From Symbiobacteriaceae bacterium (GTDB lineage: Bacteria; Bacillota_E; Symbiobacteriia; Symbiobacteriales; Symbiobacteriaceae), in NCBI GenBank assembly GCA_027356675.1, contig DAHVXO010000298.1, positions 1 through 9,496 of the forward strand: 9,496 nucleotides of DNA. The letters run 5' to 3'. Each line of letters opens with the position of its first letter. The stretch's first letter is position 1. Made by a program: the position numbers and the translations under genes. A model generated the notes under the pieces. The model made no database searches, had not been told where the DNA came from, and worked only from the letters and a program-made list of their open reading frames with translations. Below are positions 1-7,488 of the stretch, piece after piece.

Positions 1-2357
1 CACCAGTCGGCGGGCCAGTACCGCCCAAAGTTCCACGGGTCGGAAGGATGGCGCACGTAAGTGGTGGGGCGCTTCAGCAGGAGCAGGTCCTCGGCAGGCC
101 CGCACCCGTCCTGCCAGAGGAAGTACTTGCTGACGGGCTTCTTGGTCACGGAGTCCACCACGGGGTGGTTGGTCTGCGGGTTGATCCAGGGTTGCTTGAC
201 CACCCGGGCCATGGACCAGACGTTGTCCACATCCTTCGGGACCTTGGAGGACCGGAACCAGTCGGTGATGATGTCGTCCTTGGGGGTGAGCGGGCTGGGC
301 AGCATGCCGGAGGTCTTGCTGACCTCCACCTGGGTCAGGCCGGACGGCCGGACCCAGTCGGCCGGTTTCTCCTTGACGATCTCATCCATGATGGCGGTCC
401 AGATGCGGGTGGGCGGACCGGCGCCGGTCCAGCGTCCCACATTGGGACTGGACGGCAGGGCAACTCGTTTGCCTTCGTTGTTGTCATAGCCGGTCCAGAC
501 GCCCATGACCAGTTCTGGCGTGAAGGCGACGAACCAGGCGTCGTGCCAGTCCTCGGTGGTACCGGTCTTGCCGGCGGCGGGCCAGCCATGCCAGCCCTTG
601 GCCTCATAACTGGCGGTGCCCCGGATGATCGAACCCTTCATGACGTCGACCATGAGCCAGACGGATTCCTTCGGGATGACCTGCTGCTTGGGCGGCTGCG
701 AGCGATAGATGACCTCGCCCGACTTATTGCGAATCTCCTTGATGACCGTGGGTTCGACCCGCATGCCCAGGCTGCCCAGGGTCCCGTAGGCGCTGGTCAG
801 TTCCAGCGGGGTGACGCCAACGGTGAGGCCGCCGAGGGCGAGGGCCAGGTTCTCGTCGTTTTGCTGCGGGTTCATGCCCGCATCCACGATGGTGCTCAGC
901 CCCAGCTTGCGGGCGTACTGAATGCCCTTGGAGGGGGTCACCGCCATGAGCGTGCGCACCGCCATGGCGTTGATGGACTGCTCGATGCCATACCGCATGT
1001 TTTGCAGTCCCGAATATCTGAGCTCGTAGTTCTCCGGCCAGACGTTTTTCTTGTCCGGGTAAGTCAGCTGGGCCGGTGAGTCGTCGATGACGGTGGCGGG
1101 CCCCCAGCCCAGCAAGTCGATGGCCGGCAGGTACGCAACCAGCGGCTTGATGGTGGAGCCCGGCTGCCGGTAGGCCTGCACCGCCCGGTTGTAGCCGAGC
1201 ATTTGCTTGTGTTCCAGGCCGCCCGTCAGCGCCTTGACCTCGCCGGTCTGATGGTTCATGATCACCACGGCTGCTTGCGGTACGTCCTTGGCGCCGTATT
1301 CCTTGGTGGCGGCGGGCATGAGCGTCTTGACCTTGGTATCCGCGACCTTCTGGTAGTCGAGGTCGAGGTAGGTGTAAATCTGCAGTCCCTTGTGGTAGAG
1401 GTCCTTGGCGTCAAAGACGGGCGTGCCGTACTTGGCGGCCGTACCGGCCGGGGTGTCCGTCAGCACCGAGATGACGTAGTCGGTGTACCAGTCGCCGGTG
1501 AAGGTCAGCGAGGTGGGCGTCACCTTGGCGGGATTGAGCTTGGGCTTCTCCTTCTTGAGCTGTGCCGCCCGCTCAGGGGTCAGATATTCGTACTTCACCA
1601 TCTGGTCGAGCACCACGGAGCGCCGGTTCATGGCGCCGTCGTAGTTCTCAATCGGGTCATACTGGCTCGTCGCCTTCAGCATGCCGATCAGCAGGGCGCC
1701 CTCGGAGAGCGTCAACTCCTTGGCGTGCTTGGAGAAGTAGGTCTGGGCGGCCGCCTCGATGCCCGCAGCCTGCCGGCCGAAGGAGACCTGGTTGAGGTAC
1801 TTCTCCAGAATCTCTGCCTTCGTGAAGCGCCGCTCCAGTTGGATGGCGATCAAGGCTTCCTGGATCTTGCGCATCATGTTCTGGTCGTTGGTCAGGAACG
1901 TGTTGCGGGTTAGCTGCATGGTGATAGTTGAGGCGCCTTCCAGCTGCGATCCCTTCACGCCCAGATAATACTTGATGTCCGCCCACACGGCGCCGCCGAC
2001 GCGCCAGATATCTACGCCAAAGTGGTCGTAGAAGCGGTTGTCCTCGGTCGCAATGAGGGCCTGCTGGATCTCGCGGGGGACATCGGAGAGTTTTACCAGG
2101 GTCCGGTTCTCTTCAGCCGCCAGTTCGTAGACCTTGCGGCCCTTCGTATCATAGATGACTGAGGTCAGGCTGGGATCGAACTCCTCGTAAGCCGGAAGGG
2201 TGCTGTACGCCTTCCACAGGACTACGCCCGTGAGGCCGGCGGCGCCCAGCAAGAGGCCGAGCATGATGAGCAGTGTGTAGGCGAGCCAGCGGAGACGGCG
2301 CTTCTTGCGCTTGGGTCGTCTGGGTTCTTCTCCGCCGGGCCGGCGTGGTGATGACAA
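1..2357 (-). CDS. Class A penicillin-binding protein (PBP1A family), bifunctional peptidoglycan glycosyltransferase/transpeptidase, C-terminus off the window
   Basis: This membrane-anchored enzyme polymerises lipid II into glycan strands and cross-links the peptides on the outer face of the membrane. The frame is open from a TTG at 2357-2355 to the window edge (785 codons seen, stop not reached). A TTG start is chosen because GGAGGTG at 2370-2364 sits 6 nt upstream. Domain order: basic cytoplasmic tail (residues 5-23, many R/K), one membrane helix (about 25-48), glycosyltransferase domain with the ATEDNRFYDHFG motif (catalytic Glu105), GASTITMQLTRN and an RRFTKAEILEKYLN motif, then the transpeptidase with S401-T-I-K404, S461-I-N463 and K597-T-G-T. 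All catalytic motifs are intact. It is transcribed divergently from tyrS. No convincing own promoter was found. The ponA/mrcA label fits the family, but paralogues cannot be separated here. Confidence 0.96.
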   Translation of the reverse strand, partial: MSSPRRPGGEEPRRPKRKKRRLRWLAYTLLIMLGLLLGAAGLTGVVLWKAYSTLPAYEEFDPSLTSVIYDTKGRKVYELAAEENRTLVKLSDVPREIQQALIATEDNRFYDHFGVDIWRVGGAVWADIKYYLGVKGSQLEGASTITMQLTRNTFLTNDQNMMRKIQEALIAIQLERRFTKAEILEKYLNQVSFGRQAAGIEAAAQTYFSKHAKELTLSEGALLIGMLKATSQYDPIENYDGAMNRRSVVLDQMVKYEYLTPERAAQLKKEKPKLNPAKVTPTSLTFTGDWYTDYVISVLTDTPAGTAAKYGTPVFDAKDLYHKGLQIYTYLDLDYQKVADTKVKTLMPAATKEYGAKDVPQAAVVIMNHQTGEVKALTGGLEHKQMLGYNRAVQAYRQPGSTIKPLVAYLPAIDLLGWGPATVIDDSPAQLTYPDKKNVWPENYELRYSGLQNMRYGIEQSINAMAVRTLMAVTPSKGIQYARKLGLSTIVDAGMNPQQNDENLALALGGLTVGVTPLELTSAYGTLGSLGMRVEPTVIKEIRNKSGEVIYRSQPPKQQVIPKESVWLMVDVMKGSIIRGTASYEAKGWHGWPAAGKTGTTEDWHDAWFVAFTPELVMGVWTGYDNNEGKRVALPSSPNVGRWTGAGPPTRIWTAIMDEIVKEKPADWVRPSGLTQVEVSKTSGMLPSPLTPKDDIITDWFRSSKVPKDVDNVWSMARVVKQPWINPQTNHPVVDSVTKKPVSKYFLWQDGCGPAEDLLLLKRPTTYVRHPSDPWNFGRYWPADW

Positions 2358-2363
2358 CTGATA

Positions 2364-2370
2364 CACCTCC
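2364..2370 (-). promoter_or_regulatory. Ribosome binding site deciding the TTG start of the PBP gene
   Basis: On the minus strand this reads GGAGGTG, followed by six bases (TATCAG) and then TTG. A GTG overlaps the Shine-Dalgarno itself (2366-2364) and is therefore too close to be used. The first ATG downstream in frame is inside the membrane helix (residue 32) and would remove the basic tail. Confidence 0.75.
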
Positions 2371-2455
2371 AACAAGGTGAATGGTATTCGCTAGCGAGGC
2401 CCCGAGTCCTTTTTCCTGGGGGCCGTCCATTTGCGATGCCCCGCTTGTGCGGCGA

Positions 2456-2484
2456 TTGCCGGGTCCGGAGCCCTGTGGTATAAT
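2456..2484 (+). promoter_or_regulatory. Sigma-A promoter of the tyrS T-box leader
   Basis: TTGCCG (2456-2461) and a consensus TATAAT (2479-2484) are separated by exactly 17 bases. Transcription would start at about 2490-2492, just before stem I of the T-box leader, which gives a leader of about 315 nt before the tyrS ATG. Seen directly: both hexamers and the spacing. Inferred: the start point. Confidence 0.85.
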
Positions 2485-2490
2485 GCCGGA

Positions 2491-2768
2491 TAACGGCGTT
2501 GACGGAGCCGAGTACGCGAGGCTTGCCATCTGCAGCGAGGGGTTGGTTGGTGCAAAACCCCGGGCCGCCAGCGGAAATACCCTCCCGAGCTGCCCTTCGA
2601 GTCCATCAGCCGGATCCTCTATCGGTTAGATGGATAGACAGGGCCGGAAGTTCCCCGTTAGCCGAAGATTTAAGAGGGCTCCCTTCCCGGGGGTCAACCA
2701 GGGTGGTACCGCGATCTCGCACAGGCGGGGTCGTCCCTGGGCGAGTATGCCGGGGCGGGGGCATTTTT
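2491..2768 (+). promoter_or_regulatory. Tyrosine-specific T-box leader (tRNA-sensing riboswitch) of tyrS
   Basis: Uncharged tRNA-Tyr binding this leader should favour the antiterminator and allow tyrS transcription. Stem I: GGAG (2504-2507) pairs with CTCC (2582-2585), flanked by GA at 2501-2502 and 2587-2588 as in a kink-turn. AGTA (2511-2514) is the S-turn side of the specifier loop, and the opposite strand carries TAC at 2578-2580, the likely tyrosine specifier codon. GGGGTT (2539-2544) and AACCCC (2556-2561) close the distal arm, whose loop contains GGTG. The T-box itself, AGGGTGGTACCGCG (2700-2713), is canonical. AGGG (2700-2703) pairs with CCCT (2735-2738) and GCGA (2711-2714) with TCGT (2731-2734), leaving the 7-nt bulge TGGTACC. 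The TGGT in the bulge matches an ACCA tRNA end. Region 2595-2695 (stems II/III) was not folded in detail. Confidence 0.95.
2733..2768 (+). terminator. Conditional terminator of the tyrS T-box
   Basis: GTCCCTG (2733-2739) pairs with CGGGGGC (2756-2762) with two G-U pairs. A small inner helix GGC/GCC (2740-2742 with 2749-2751) is also possible. ATTTTT follows (2763-2768). The 5' arm shares CCCT with the antiterminator, so the two structures exclude each other, as expected for a T-box switch. The U run is only five long. Confidence 0.85.
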
Positions 2769-2805
2769 GTTGCCCGCGAACAGAAGAATCGGGGAGGCAA
2801 GTTAG

Positions 2806-4026
2806 ATGGGCTTCCTGAGCGTAGACGAGCAGATGCAGATCCTGATGCGCGGCACGGTGGATATCGTGAGTGCCGAGGAACTGCGCCAGAAACTGGAGGA
2901 GTCGCGAAAGACCGGCCGGCCCTTGCGGGTCAAGCTGGGAATCGACCCGACCGGCCGTGACCTCACCCTGGGCCACACCATCCCGTTGCGAAAGATGAAG
3001 CAGTTCATGGAGTTGGGCCACCAGGGCGTGCTGATCATCGGGGATTATACCGCTATGATCGGCGACCCCACGGGCCGCAATGAGGCGCGCCCGCAACTCA
3101 CGCACGAGCAGACCACGGACAACGCCCAGCGATTTCTGGAGCAGGCAGCCCGGGTGCTGGACGTCAGCCGGCTGGAGGTCCGCCGCAACGGCGAGTGGCT
3201 GGCGCCCATGACCTTCGCCGATGTGATCCGGCTGGCCGCCACGACCACCGTCGCCCGTATCCTTGAGCGGGATGACTTCGCCAAGCGATATGCCGAAGGA
3301 CGCCCCATTCATGTCCATGAACTGTTCTACCCACTGATGCAGGGAACGGATTCGGTGGCGATTCGGGCCGATATCGAACTGGGCGGCACCGATCAGAAGT
3401 TCAACCTGCTGACCGGGCGGGATTTGCAGCGGGGCGCCGGCCAGCCGGCGCAGGTCTGCCTGATGAATCCGATCATTGAAGGCCTCGACGGCGTGGAGAA
3501 GATGTCCAAGTCGCTGGGGAATTACATCGGCCTGGATCATACCCCGGCGGAGATGTTCGGCCGGACCATGTCGATCCCGGACAAGCTGATCATTCCGTAC
3601 CTGACCTACTTCACCGATGTGCCCGACGTTGACATCAAGCAAGTCGAAGCGGCGATGGCGGGGGGCGAGAACCCCATGGTCTTCAAGCGGCGCCTGGGCC
3701 GGGAGATCGTCACGACATACGGGTACAGCACCGCTGACGCCGTGGCGGCCGAGGAGCAGTGGGTGGCCCAGTTCTCCCGCGGCGAGGTGCCGGCGGATGT
3801 GCCGGACGTGGTGGTGGCGGCTTCGGACTTGCCGGTGCAGGCCGTTCGGCTGCTGGTGGCCGCCGGATTGGCGCCCTCAGCGAGCGAGGCGAAACGGCTG
3901 ATCGAACAGGGTGGCTTCACGGTGGACGGCGAAAAGGTGACCGACCCCCGGACGGCGCTGGACCTGCGGGTGGGTCAGATCCTGAAGGTCGGCAAGCGCA
4001 AATACGGCCGGGTTGTAGTGCAATAG
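2806..4026 (+). CDS. tyrS: Tyrosyl-tRNA synthetase (TyrZ-like long form, with S4 domain)
   Basis: This cytosolic class I synthetase charges tRNA-Tyr with tyrosine using ATP. At 406 residues it has the usual family length. Visible motifs are GIDPTG (45-50) leading into the HIGH-type site T54-L-G-H57, the tyrosine-pocket stretch ELGGTDQ (191-197), and K232-M-S-K-S236. A C-terminal S4 RNA-binding domain spans about residues 343-403, around SASEAKRLIEQGGFTVDGEK. The motif spelling (LGH and KMSKSLGNYIGL) resembles the TyrZ-type family rather than the B. subtilis TyrS type; this is from memory of the families. The ATG start follows GGGAGG at 2792-2797 with an 8-nt gap. The gene is controlled by the T-box leader just upstream and is monocistronic, since a strong terminator follows 64 bases after the stop. 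Confidence 0.97.
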   Translation: MGFLSVDEQMQILMRGTVDIVSAEELRQKLEESRKTGRPLRVKLGIDPTGRDLTLGHTIPLRKMKQFMELGHQGVLIIGDYTAMIGDPTGRNEARPQLTHEQTTDNAQRFLEQAARVLDVSRLEVRRNGEWLAPMTFADVIRLAATTTVARILERDDFAKRYAEGRPIHVHELFYPLMQGTDSVAIRADIELGGTDQKFNLLTGRDLQRGAGQPAQVCLMNPIIEGLDGVEKMSKSLGNYIGLDHTPAEMFGRTMSIPDKLIIPYLTYFTDVPDVDIKQVEAAMAGGENPMVFKRRLGREIVTTYGYSTADAVAAEEQWVAQFSRGEVPADVPDVVVAASDLPVQAVRLLVAAGLAPSASEAKRLIEQGGFTVDGEKVTDPRTALDLRVGQILKVGKRKYGRVVVQ

Positions 4027-4090
4027 GTTTCGGCGGAGCGGCCCGGGTGGGCTGCTCGCCGGGTAGCCAATTTGCCGTGAGTCCGTTACG

Positions 4091-4130
4091 AAATCGGGAT
4101 GGATGGCCGGCGCCATCCATCCCGATTTTA
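4091..4130 (+). terminator. Intrinsic terminator after tyrS
   Basis: Sixteen bases at 4091-4106 are perfectly complementary to 4113-4128, and C4107-G4112 can add a seventeenth pair, leaving a four-base CGGC loop. The hairpin is followed by TTTTATAT. The A-rich 5' foot (AAAT) makes it potentially bidirectional, but no minus-strand gene ends here. Confidence 0.95.
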
Positions 4131-4191
4131 TATGCCGTCTCATCTAACGGCACATCCGGTAAGACGTGTACGTTGTAATTTGCCCTATTAC

Positions 4192-4220
4192 TTGCTTGGA
4201 TGGCCACTTTCCCGTAGAAT
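4192..4220 (+). promoter_or_regulatory. Putative sigma-A promoter of the iclR-CoA-transferase-dehydrogenase operon
   Basis: TTGCTT (4192-4197) and TAGAAT (4215-4220) are 17 bases apart. The -10 is good (5 of 6) and the -35 moderate (TTG only). It lies between the tyrS terminator and the IclR start, leaving an untranslated leader of about 68 nt. It is the best candidate found in this gap. The moderate -35 is compatible with a regulated promoter. Confidence 0.6.
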
Positions 4221-4245
4221 CAAGACATTCCTATACCACTACGGG
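4211..4245. repeat. Inverted repeat CCCGTAG-N21-CTACGGG across the -10 and start region, candidate operator
   Basis: Seven-base perfect arms at 4211-4217 and 4239-4245 are separated by 21 bases. The left arm overlaps the proposed -10 hexamer and the right arm lies just past the expected start of transcription. IclR-family proteins commonly repress their own promoters by binding palindromic DNA, so autoregulation through this repeat is a reasonable inference. An inner imperfect repeat TAGAAT (4215-4220) / ATTCCTA (4226-4232) is also present. Confidence 0.45.
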
Positions 4246-4294
4246 GATGATCGTTTCACGAGGTGGCACGCATGGGCGGAAGGGGTGATGAAGA

Positions 4295-5101
4295 GTGACC
4301 CAGGGAGTGAAGCCGGTCAGGGCGGTCGAGCGGACCCTGGACATTCTGGATGCCTTTCTGGACGCCGGCGGCGCCCGGAGCGCTCTGGGCGTGGGTGAGG
4401 TGGCCCGCCTGACCCGGCACCCCAAGTCAACGGTCTACCGGCTGCTGCTGACCCTGACCGCCCGGGGCTACCTGCGCCGGGATCCCATGTCCGACAAGTT
4501 CATGCTGGGCGAGCGGCTGAGCGAAGGTCCCTCACATGAAGTGGACTTGCGGGCCGCAGCCCAATCCGTGCTCGCCGGCCTGCGGGATACCTGCGGGGAG
4601 ACCATAGGCCTCCATGCCCTGGCGGGCGATGAGCGGGTCTGCATCGCCGCCGCCGAGGGCGTGCGCGACCTGCGCACCTCCGGCCGGGTGGGGAGCCGTG
4701 CCCCGCTCTACGGCGGGGCGTCAGCGCGGGCCATCATGGCCTTCCTGCCGGCGCGCCGCTGGGAGGAGATCATCGCTCGGACGGGCCTGGCGCCCCTGAC
4801 CCCCCAGACCATCACCGACCCCGCCCGCCTCAGGGCTGAACTGCAGCGGATACGCACCGAAGGCTATGCGGTCAGCACGGGCGAATGGGATGAAGGCGTG
4901 ACGTCCCTGGCGGCACCCATCTTCGGGCCGGGCGACCGCGTGGTGGCGAGCATCAACATATCGGGTCCATCGCTGCGGTTCGGGCACGAGAAGATCAGCC
5001 TGCTCGTGGGCGCACTCAAGGCGGCCGCGACTGTGATTACCCAGCGGCTGGGCGGCCAGCCAATCGCACCGGCCGGACGGGAAGGAGGCGAGGCGCACTG
5101 A
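4295..5101 (+). CDS. IclR-family transcriptional regulator
   Basis: The 268-residue protein has the two-part IclR layout. Residues about 11-66 form a winged helix-turn-helix, with the recognition helix near 43-54 (PKSTVYRLLLTL) and the wing at 60-70. Residues about 83-255 form the GAF-like effector-binding domain, with G133-SRAPLYGGASARA and, near its end, VVASINISGPS. The family binds small acids or aromatic compounds and acts as repressor or activator of adjacent catabolic genes. The GTG start is chosen because AAGGGGTG (4280-4287) lies 7 nt upstream; the nearby ATG at 4288 is in another frame. It is the first gene of the operon, and its TGA stop overlaps the apparent CTG start of the CoA-transferase. 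It probably regulates itself and the two enzymes behind it. The effector is unknown. Confidence 0.93.
   Translation: MTQGVKPVRAVERTLDILDAFLDAGGARSALGVGEVARLTRHPKSTVYRLLLTLTARGYLRRDPMSDKFMLGERLSEGPSHEVDLRAAAQSVLAGLRDTCGETIGLHALAGDERVCIAAAEGVRDLRTSGRVGSRAPLYGGASARAIMAFLPARRWEEIIARTGLAPLTPQTITDPARLRAELQRIRTEGYAVSTGEWDEGVTSLAAPIFGPGDRVVASINISGPSLRFGHEKISLLVGALKAAATVITQRLGGQPIAPAGREGGEAH
5082..5088 (+). promoter_or_regulatory. Ribosome binding site deciding a CTG start for the CoA-transferase
   Basis: AAGGAGG lies 9 nt before CTG at 5098-5100, inside the last codons of iclR. No ATG, GTG or TTG of the right frame lies between this site and 5167, and the conserved N-terminus of the family begins directly at the CTG. 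The reading CTGA (CTG 5098-5100, TGA 5099-5101) mirrors the common ATGA coupling overlap. Confidence 0.75.
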
Positions 5102-6303
5102 GCGGACCGCTTACAGGGATTCGGGTCATCGATCTATCCCGAGTTCTCGCCGGGCCCTACTGCACCATGATGCTGGGCGATGCCGGGGCGGAGGTCATCA
5201 AAGTGGAGCCGCCGGGCGGCGATGACACGCGCAAATGGGGCCCGCCGTACATCGGGGGAGAGGCAGCCTACTACCTCTCCTGCAACCGCAACAAGCGGAG
5301 CATCGCCCTGGACCTCGGGCGGCCGGAGGGCCGGGAGGTGGTCCTCCGGCTCATCGCGCAGGCCGATGTGGTCATCGAGAACTTCAAGCTCGGTACCATG
5401 GAGCGCTGGGGGCTCGGGTACGAGGATGTGCTCAAGACCCGCAACCCCCGGCTCGTCTACTGCAACATCAGCGGATTCGGCCGCACCGGGCCGTACGCCC
5501 ACATCCCCGGCTACGACTTCGTGGTCCAGGCCATGGGCGGGCTGATGTCCATCACCGGCGAGCCCGAGGGCGATCCGCTGAAAGTGGGCGTGGCGGTCAC
5601 CGACCTGACCACCGGCATGATGGCCGCCTTCGGCATCACCGCTGCCCTGCACCACCGGGACCAGACTGGGACGGGCCAGCGGGTGGATGTCTCGCTCCTG
5701 GAGACCCAGGTGGCGTGGCTGGCCAACGTCGCTTCGAATTACCTCGTCTCTGGGAAAGCGCCGGGCCGGCTGGGCAACGCTCATCCCAACATCGTCCCGT
5801 ATCAGGCGGTGGAGGCCCGCGACCGGCAGCTGGTGGTGGCGGTGGGCAACGACCAGCAGTTCCAGCGGTTCTGTGACCTGCTCGGTCTGCCGGACCTCGC
5901 CCACGATCCCCGCTTCGCCACCAACCCGGCCCGGGTTGCGAACCGGGCGGCGCTGCTGGCGATCATCGCGCCGGTTCTGCGGACCAGGGAGGCTGACGAG
6001 TGGATCGCCCTGCTGTGGGAGCGGGGGATTCCAGGCGGCCCGATTAACTCGGTTGACCGGGTCTTCCAGGACCCGCAAGTTCGCCACCGAGAGATGGTTC
6101 AGGAGATGGACCATCCCACCGCCGGCAAGGTCGCCCAGGTGGGGATTCCAATCAAGTTCAGTGAGACGCCCGGGGCGCTGCGGCGCCACCCGCCGCTCCT
6201 TGGGGAGCACACGGCGGACGTGTTGGCCGAACTGGGGTTTAGCGAAACCGAGATGGTGGGGTTAATGGCAAGTGGTGTCGCAATTCGTGGGGGCACCAAA
6301 TAG
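5098..6303 (+). CDS. Family III (CaiB/BaiF) acyl-CoA transferase, SUGCT-like
   Basis: It should move CoA from a donor acyl-CoA (often succinyl-CoA) to a free carboxylic acid through an enzyme-bound aspartyl thioester. From the CTG start the protein has 401 residues, normal for the family, and begins with the typical GIRVIDLSRVLAGPYCT stretch that an ATG start at 5167 would remove. The catalytic aspartate is in AVTDLTTG at residue 169 with this start, the same number as Asp169 of E. coli CaiB and Oxalobacter formyl-CoA transferase. Stretches such as GDDTRKWGPP, VPYQA, GNDQQF and EMDHPTAGK resemble, from memory, human SUGCT (succinate-hydroxymethylglutarate/glutarate CoA-transferase). The substrate stays open: a dicarboxylate is plausible. 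It is coupled to iclR by a 4-base overlap and followed after 21 bases by the dehydrogenase, so its product may feed that enzyme. Confidence 0.92.
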   Translation: MSGPLTGIRVIDLSRVLAGPYCTMMLGDAGAEVIKVEPPGGDDTRKWGPPYIGGEAAYYLSCNRNKRSIALDLGRPEGREVVLRLIAQADVVIENFKLGTMERWGLGYEDVLKTRNPRLVYCNISGFGRTGPYAHIPGYDFVVQAMGGLMSITGEPEGDPLKVGVAVTDLTTGMMAAFGITAALHHRDQTGTGQRVDVSLLETQVAWLANVASNYLVSGKAPGRLGNAHPNIVPYQAVEARDRQLVVAVGNDQQFQRFCDLLGLPDLAHDPRFATNPARVANRAALLAIIAPVLRTREADEWIALLWERGIPGGPINSVDRVFQDPQVRHREMVQEMDHPTAGKVAQVGIPIKFSETPGALRRHPPLLGEHTADVLAELGFSETEMVGLMASGVAIRGGTK

Positions 6304-6324
6304 GACATCTGGGAGGATGCGCGC

Positions 6325-7488
6325 ATGAACTTCGATTTGACCCCTGAACAGCAGGACCTGGTATCCCTCGTCCGGGAGATTGCAAAGGAGAAAGTGGCCC
6401 CTCTGGCGGCACAGATCGACGAAAACGAGGAGATTCCGGCTTCGCTGATGACCACCTTGCGTGAGGCGGGGATCTTCGGTATCGGTGTCCCTGTGGAGTA
6501 CGGCGGCGCCGGTATGGGCACCACCGGCCTGGTCCTCGCCGTGGAGGAGGTCTCCCGGTACTGCTGCGCCACCGGCCTGCTGCTCCTGCTGACCCGTCTG
6601 CCCCTGGCCGCCATCCTCTTCGCCGGTACGGAGGCGCAGAAGAAGAAGTATGCCGGCGGCATCGCCGATGGCAGCCTGCGGGGCGCCTTCTGCCTGAGCG
6701 AACCGGATGCCGGCTCCGACTCCGCCCGCATTACGACAAAGGCCGTGCGCAAGGGCGACAAGTACGTCATCAATGGCACGAAGGCCTGGATCTCCGGGGC
6801 TGCCCTGGCCGATTTCTTCACCGTGGCGGTCAAGACCGACACGACCGCCCCTGGGTCCAAGGGGATGTCCGTCTTCGTGGTGGAGAAGGGCACCCCCGGC
6901 CTCTCCATCGGCAAGAAGGAAAAGAAGATGGGCGTGCGGGGCCTCCCGGTCAACCAGGTTATCTTTGAGGACTGCGAAGTGCCGGCCGCCAACCTCATTG
7001 GCGAGGAGAACCACGGCTTCAAGGTGATCATGAAGAACCTCAACTCGGTACGGCCCATCGTGGCCGCCCGGGGCGTGGGGCTGGCCTCCGGCGCCCTGTC
7101 CTACTGGGTCGAGTTCGCCCGCCAGCGCATGACCTTCGGTAAGCTGATTATCGAGCATCAGGGCCTGCAGTGGATGATGGCCGACCTGGCGAGCGAGATC
7201 GATGCCGCCCGCCTCCTGACCTACCGGGCCGCCCGCCTCGTCGATGAGGGCAAGGCCGGCAAGGAGACCGCCCACATTCTCTCCATGGCCAAGTTCAAGG
7301 CGACCGAGACCGCCGTGCGCACCGCCAACGACTGCCTGCAGATGATGGGCGCCGTCGGCTACATGGAGGACTACCCGATGGCCCGGTTCGTCCGGGATGC
7401 CCGCCAACTGACCATCGTGGAGGGGACCAGCCAGATCCAGAAGGGGATCATCGCCCGGTCGATCATTGACGGCGATCTGAAGATCTAG
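6325..7488 (+). CDS. Acyl-CoA dehydrogenase (FAD-dependent)
   Basis: It introduces a trans-2,3 double bond into an acyl-CoA, passing electrons to electron-transferring flavoprotein. The 387-residue length is usual. The all-alpha N-terminal domain (about 1-115) is followed by the beta-barrel with AFCLSEPDAGSD and the flavin-contact WISG, then the C-terminal helical domain with ARQRMTFG and QMMGAVGYMEDYP. The catalytic base is Glu366 in the VEGTSQIQ loop, the position used by short- and medium-chain enzymes. Glutaryl-CoA dehydrogenases, as I recall them, read YEGTHDIH there, so this looks like a general, non-decarboxylating enzyme. The ATG start follows GGGAGG (6311-6316) with an 8-nt gap. It is the third gene of the iclR operon and probably acts on the CoA ester made by the transferase. 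No electron-transfer flavoprotein gene is in the window. Confidence 0.95.
   Translation: MNFDLTPEQQDLVSLVREIAKEKVAPLAAQIDENEEIPASLMTTLREAGIFGIGVPVEYGGAGMGTTGLVLAVEEVSRYCCATGLLLLLTRLPLAAILFAGTEAQKKKYAGGIADGSLRGAFCLSEPDAGSDSARITTKAVRKGDKYVINGTKAWISGAALADFFTVAVKTDTTAPGSKGMSVFVVEKGTPGLSIGKKEKKMGVRGLPVNQVIFEDCEVPAANLIGEENHGFKVIMKNLNSVRPIVAARGVGLASGALSYWVEFARQRMTFGKLIIEHQGLQWMMADLASEIDAARLLTYRAARLVDEGKAGKETAHILSMAKFKATETAVRTANDCLQMMGAVGYMEDYPMARFVRDARQLTIVEGTSQIQKGIIARSIIDGDLKI

Noticed and set aside
48..1913. Long plus-strand open frames (48-1079 and 1203-1913) opposite the PBP gene
   Set aside because: They are antisense shadows produced by GC-rich codon use; the minus strand encodes every catalytic motif of a PBP1A in one uninterrupted frame.
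2513..2515. TAC as the T-box specifier codon
   Set aside because: It overlaps the conserved AGTA of the S-turn on the 5' strand; the specifier normally sits on the 3' strand of the loop, where TAC occurs at 2578-2580.
2626..3642. 338-residue minus-strand frame opposite tyrS and its leader
   Set aside because: It runs through the T-box and the antisense of the HIGH and KMSKS regions, has no ribosome site that I can see and no recognisable protein features.
5167..5169. ATG as the start of the CoA-transferase
   Set aside because: It lies in the middle of the conserved LAGPYCTMM motif, lacks a ribosome site and would shift the catalytic Asp to residue 146.
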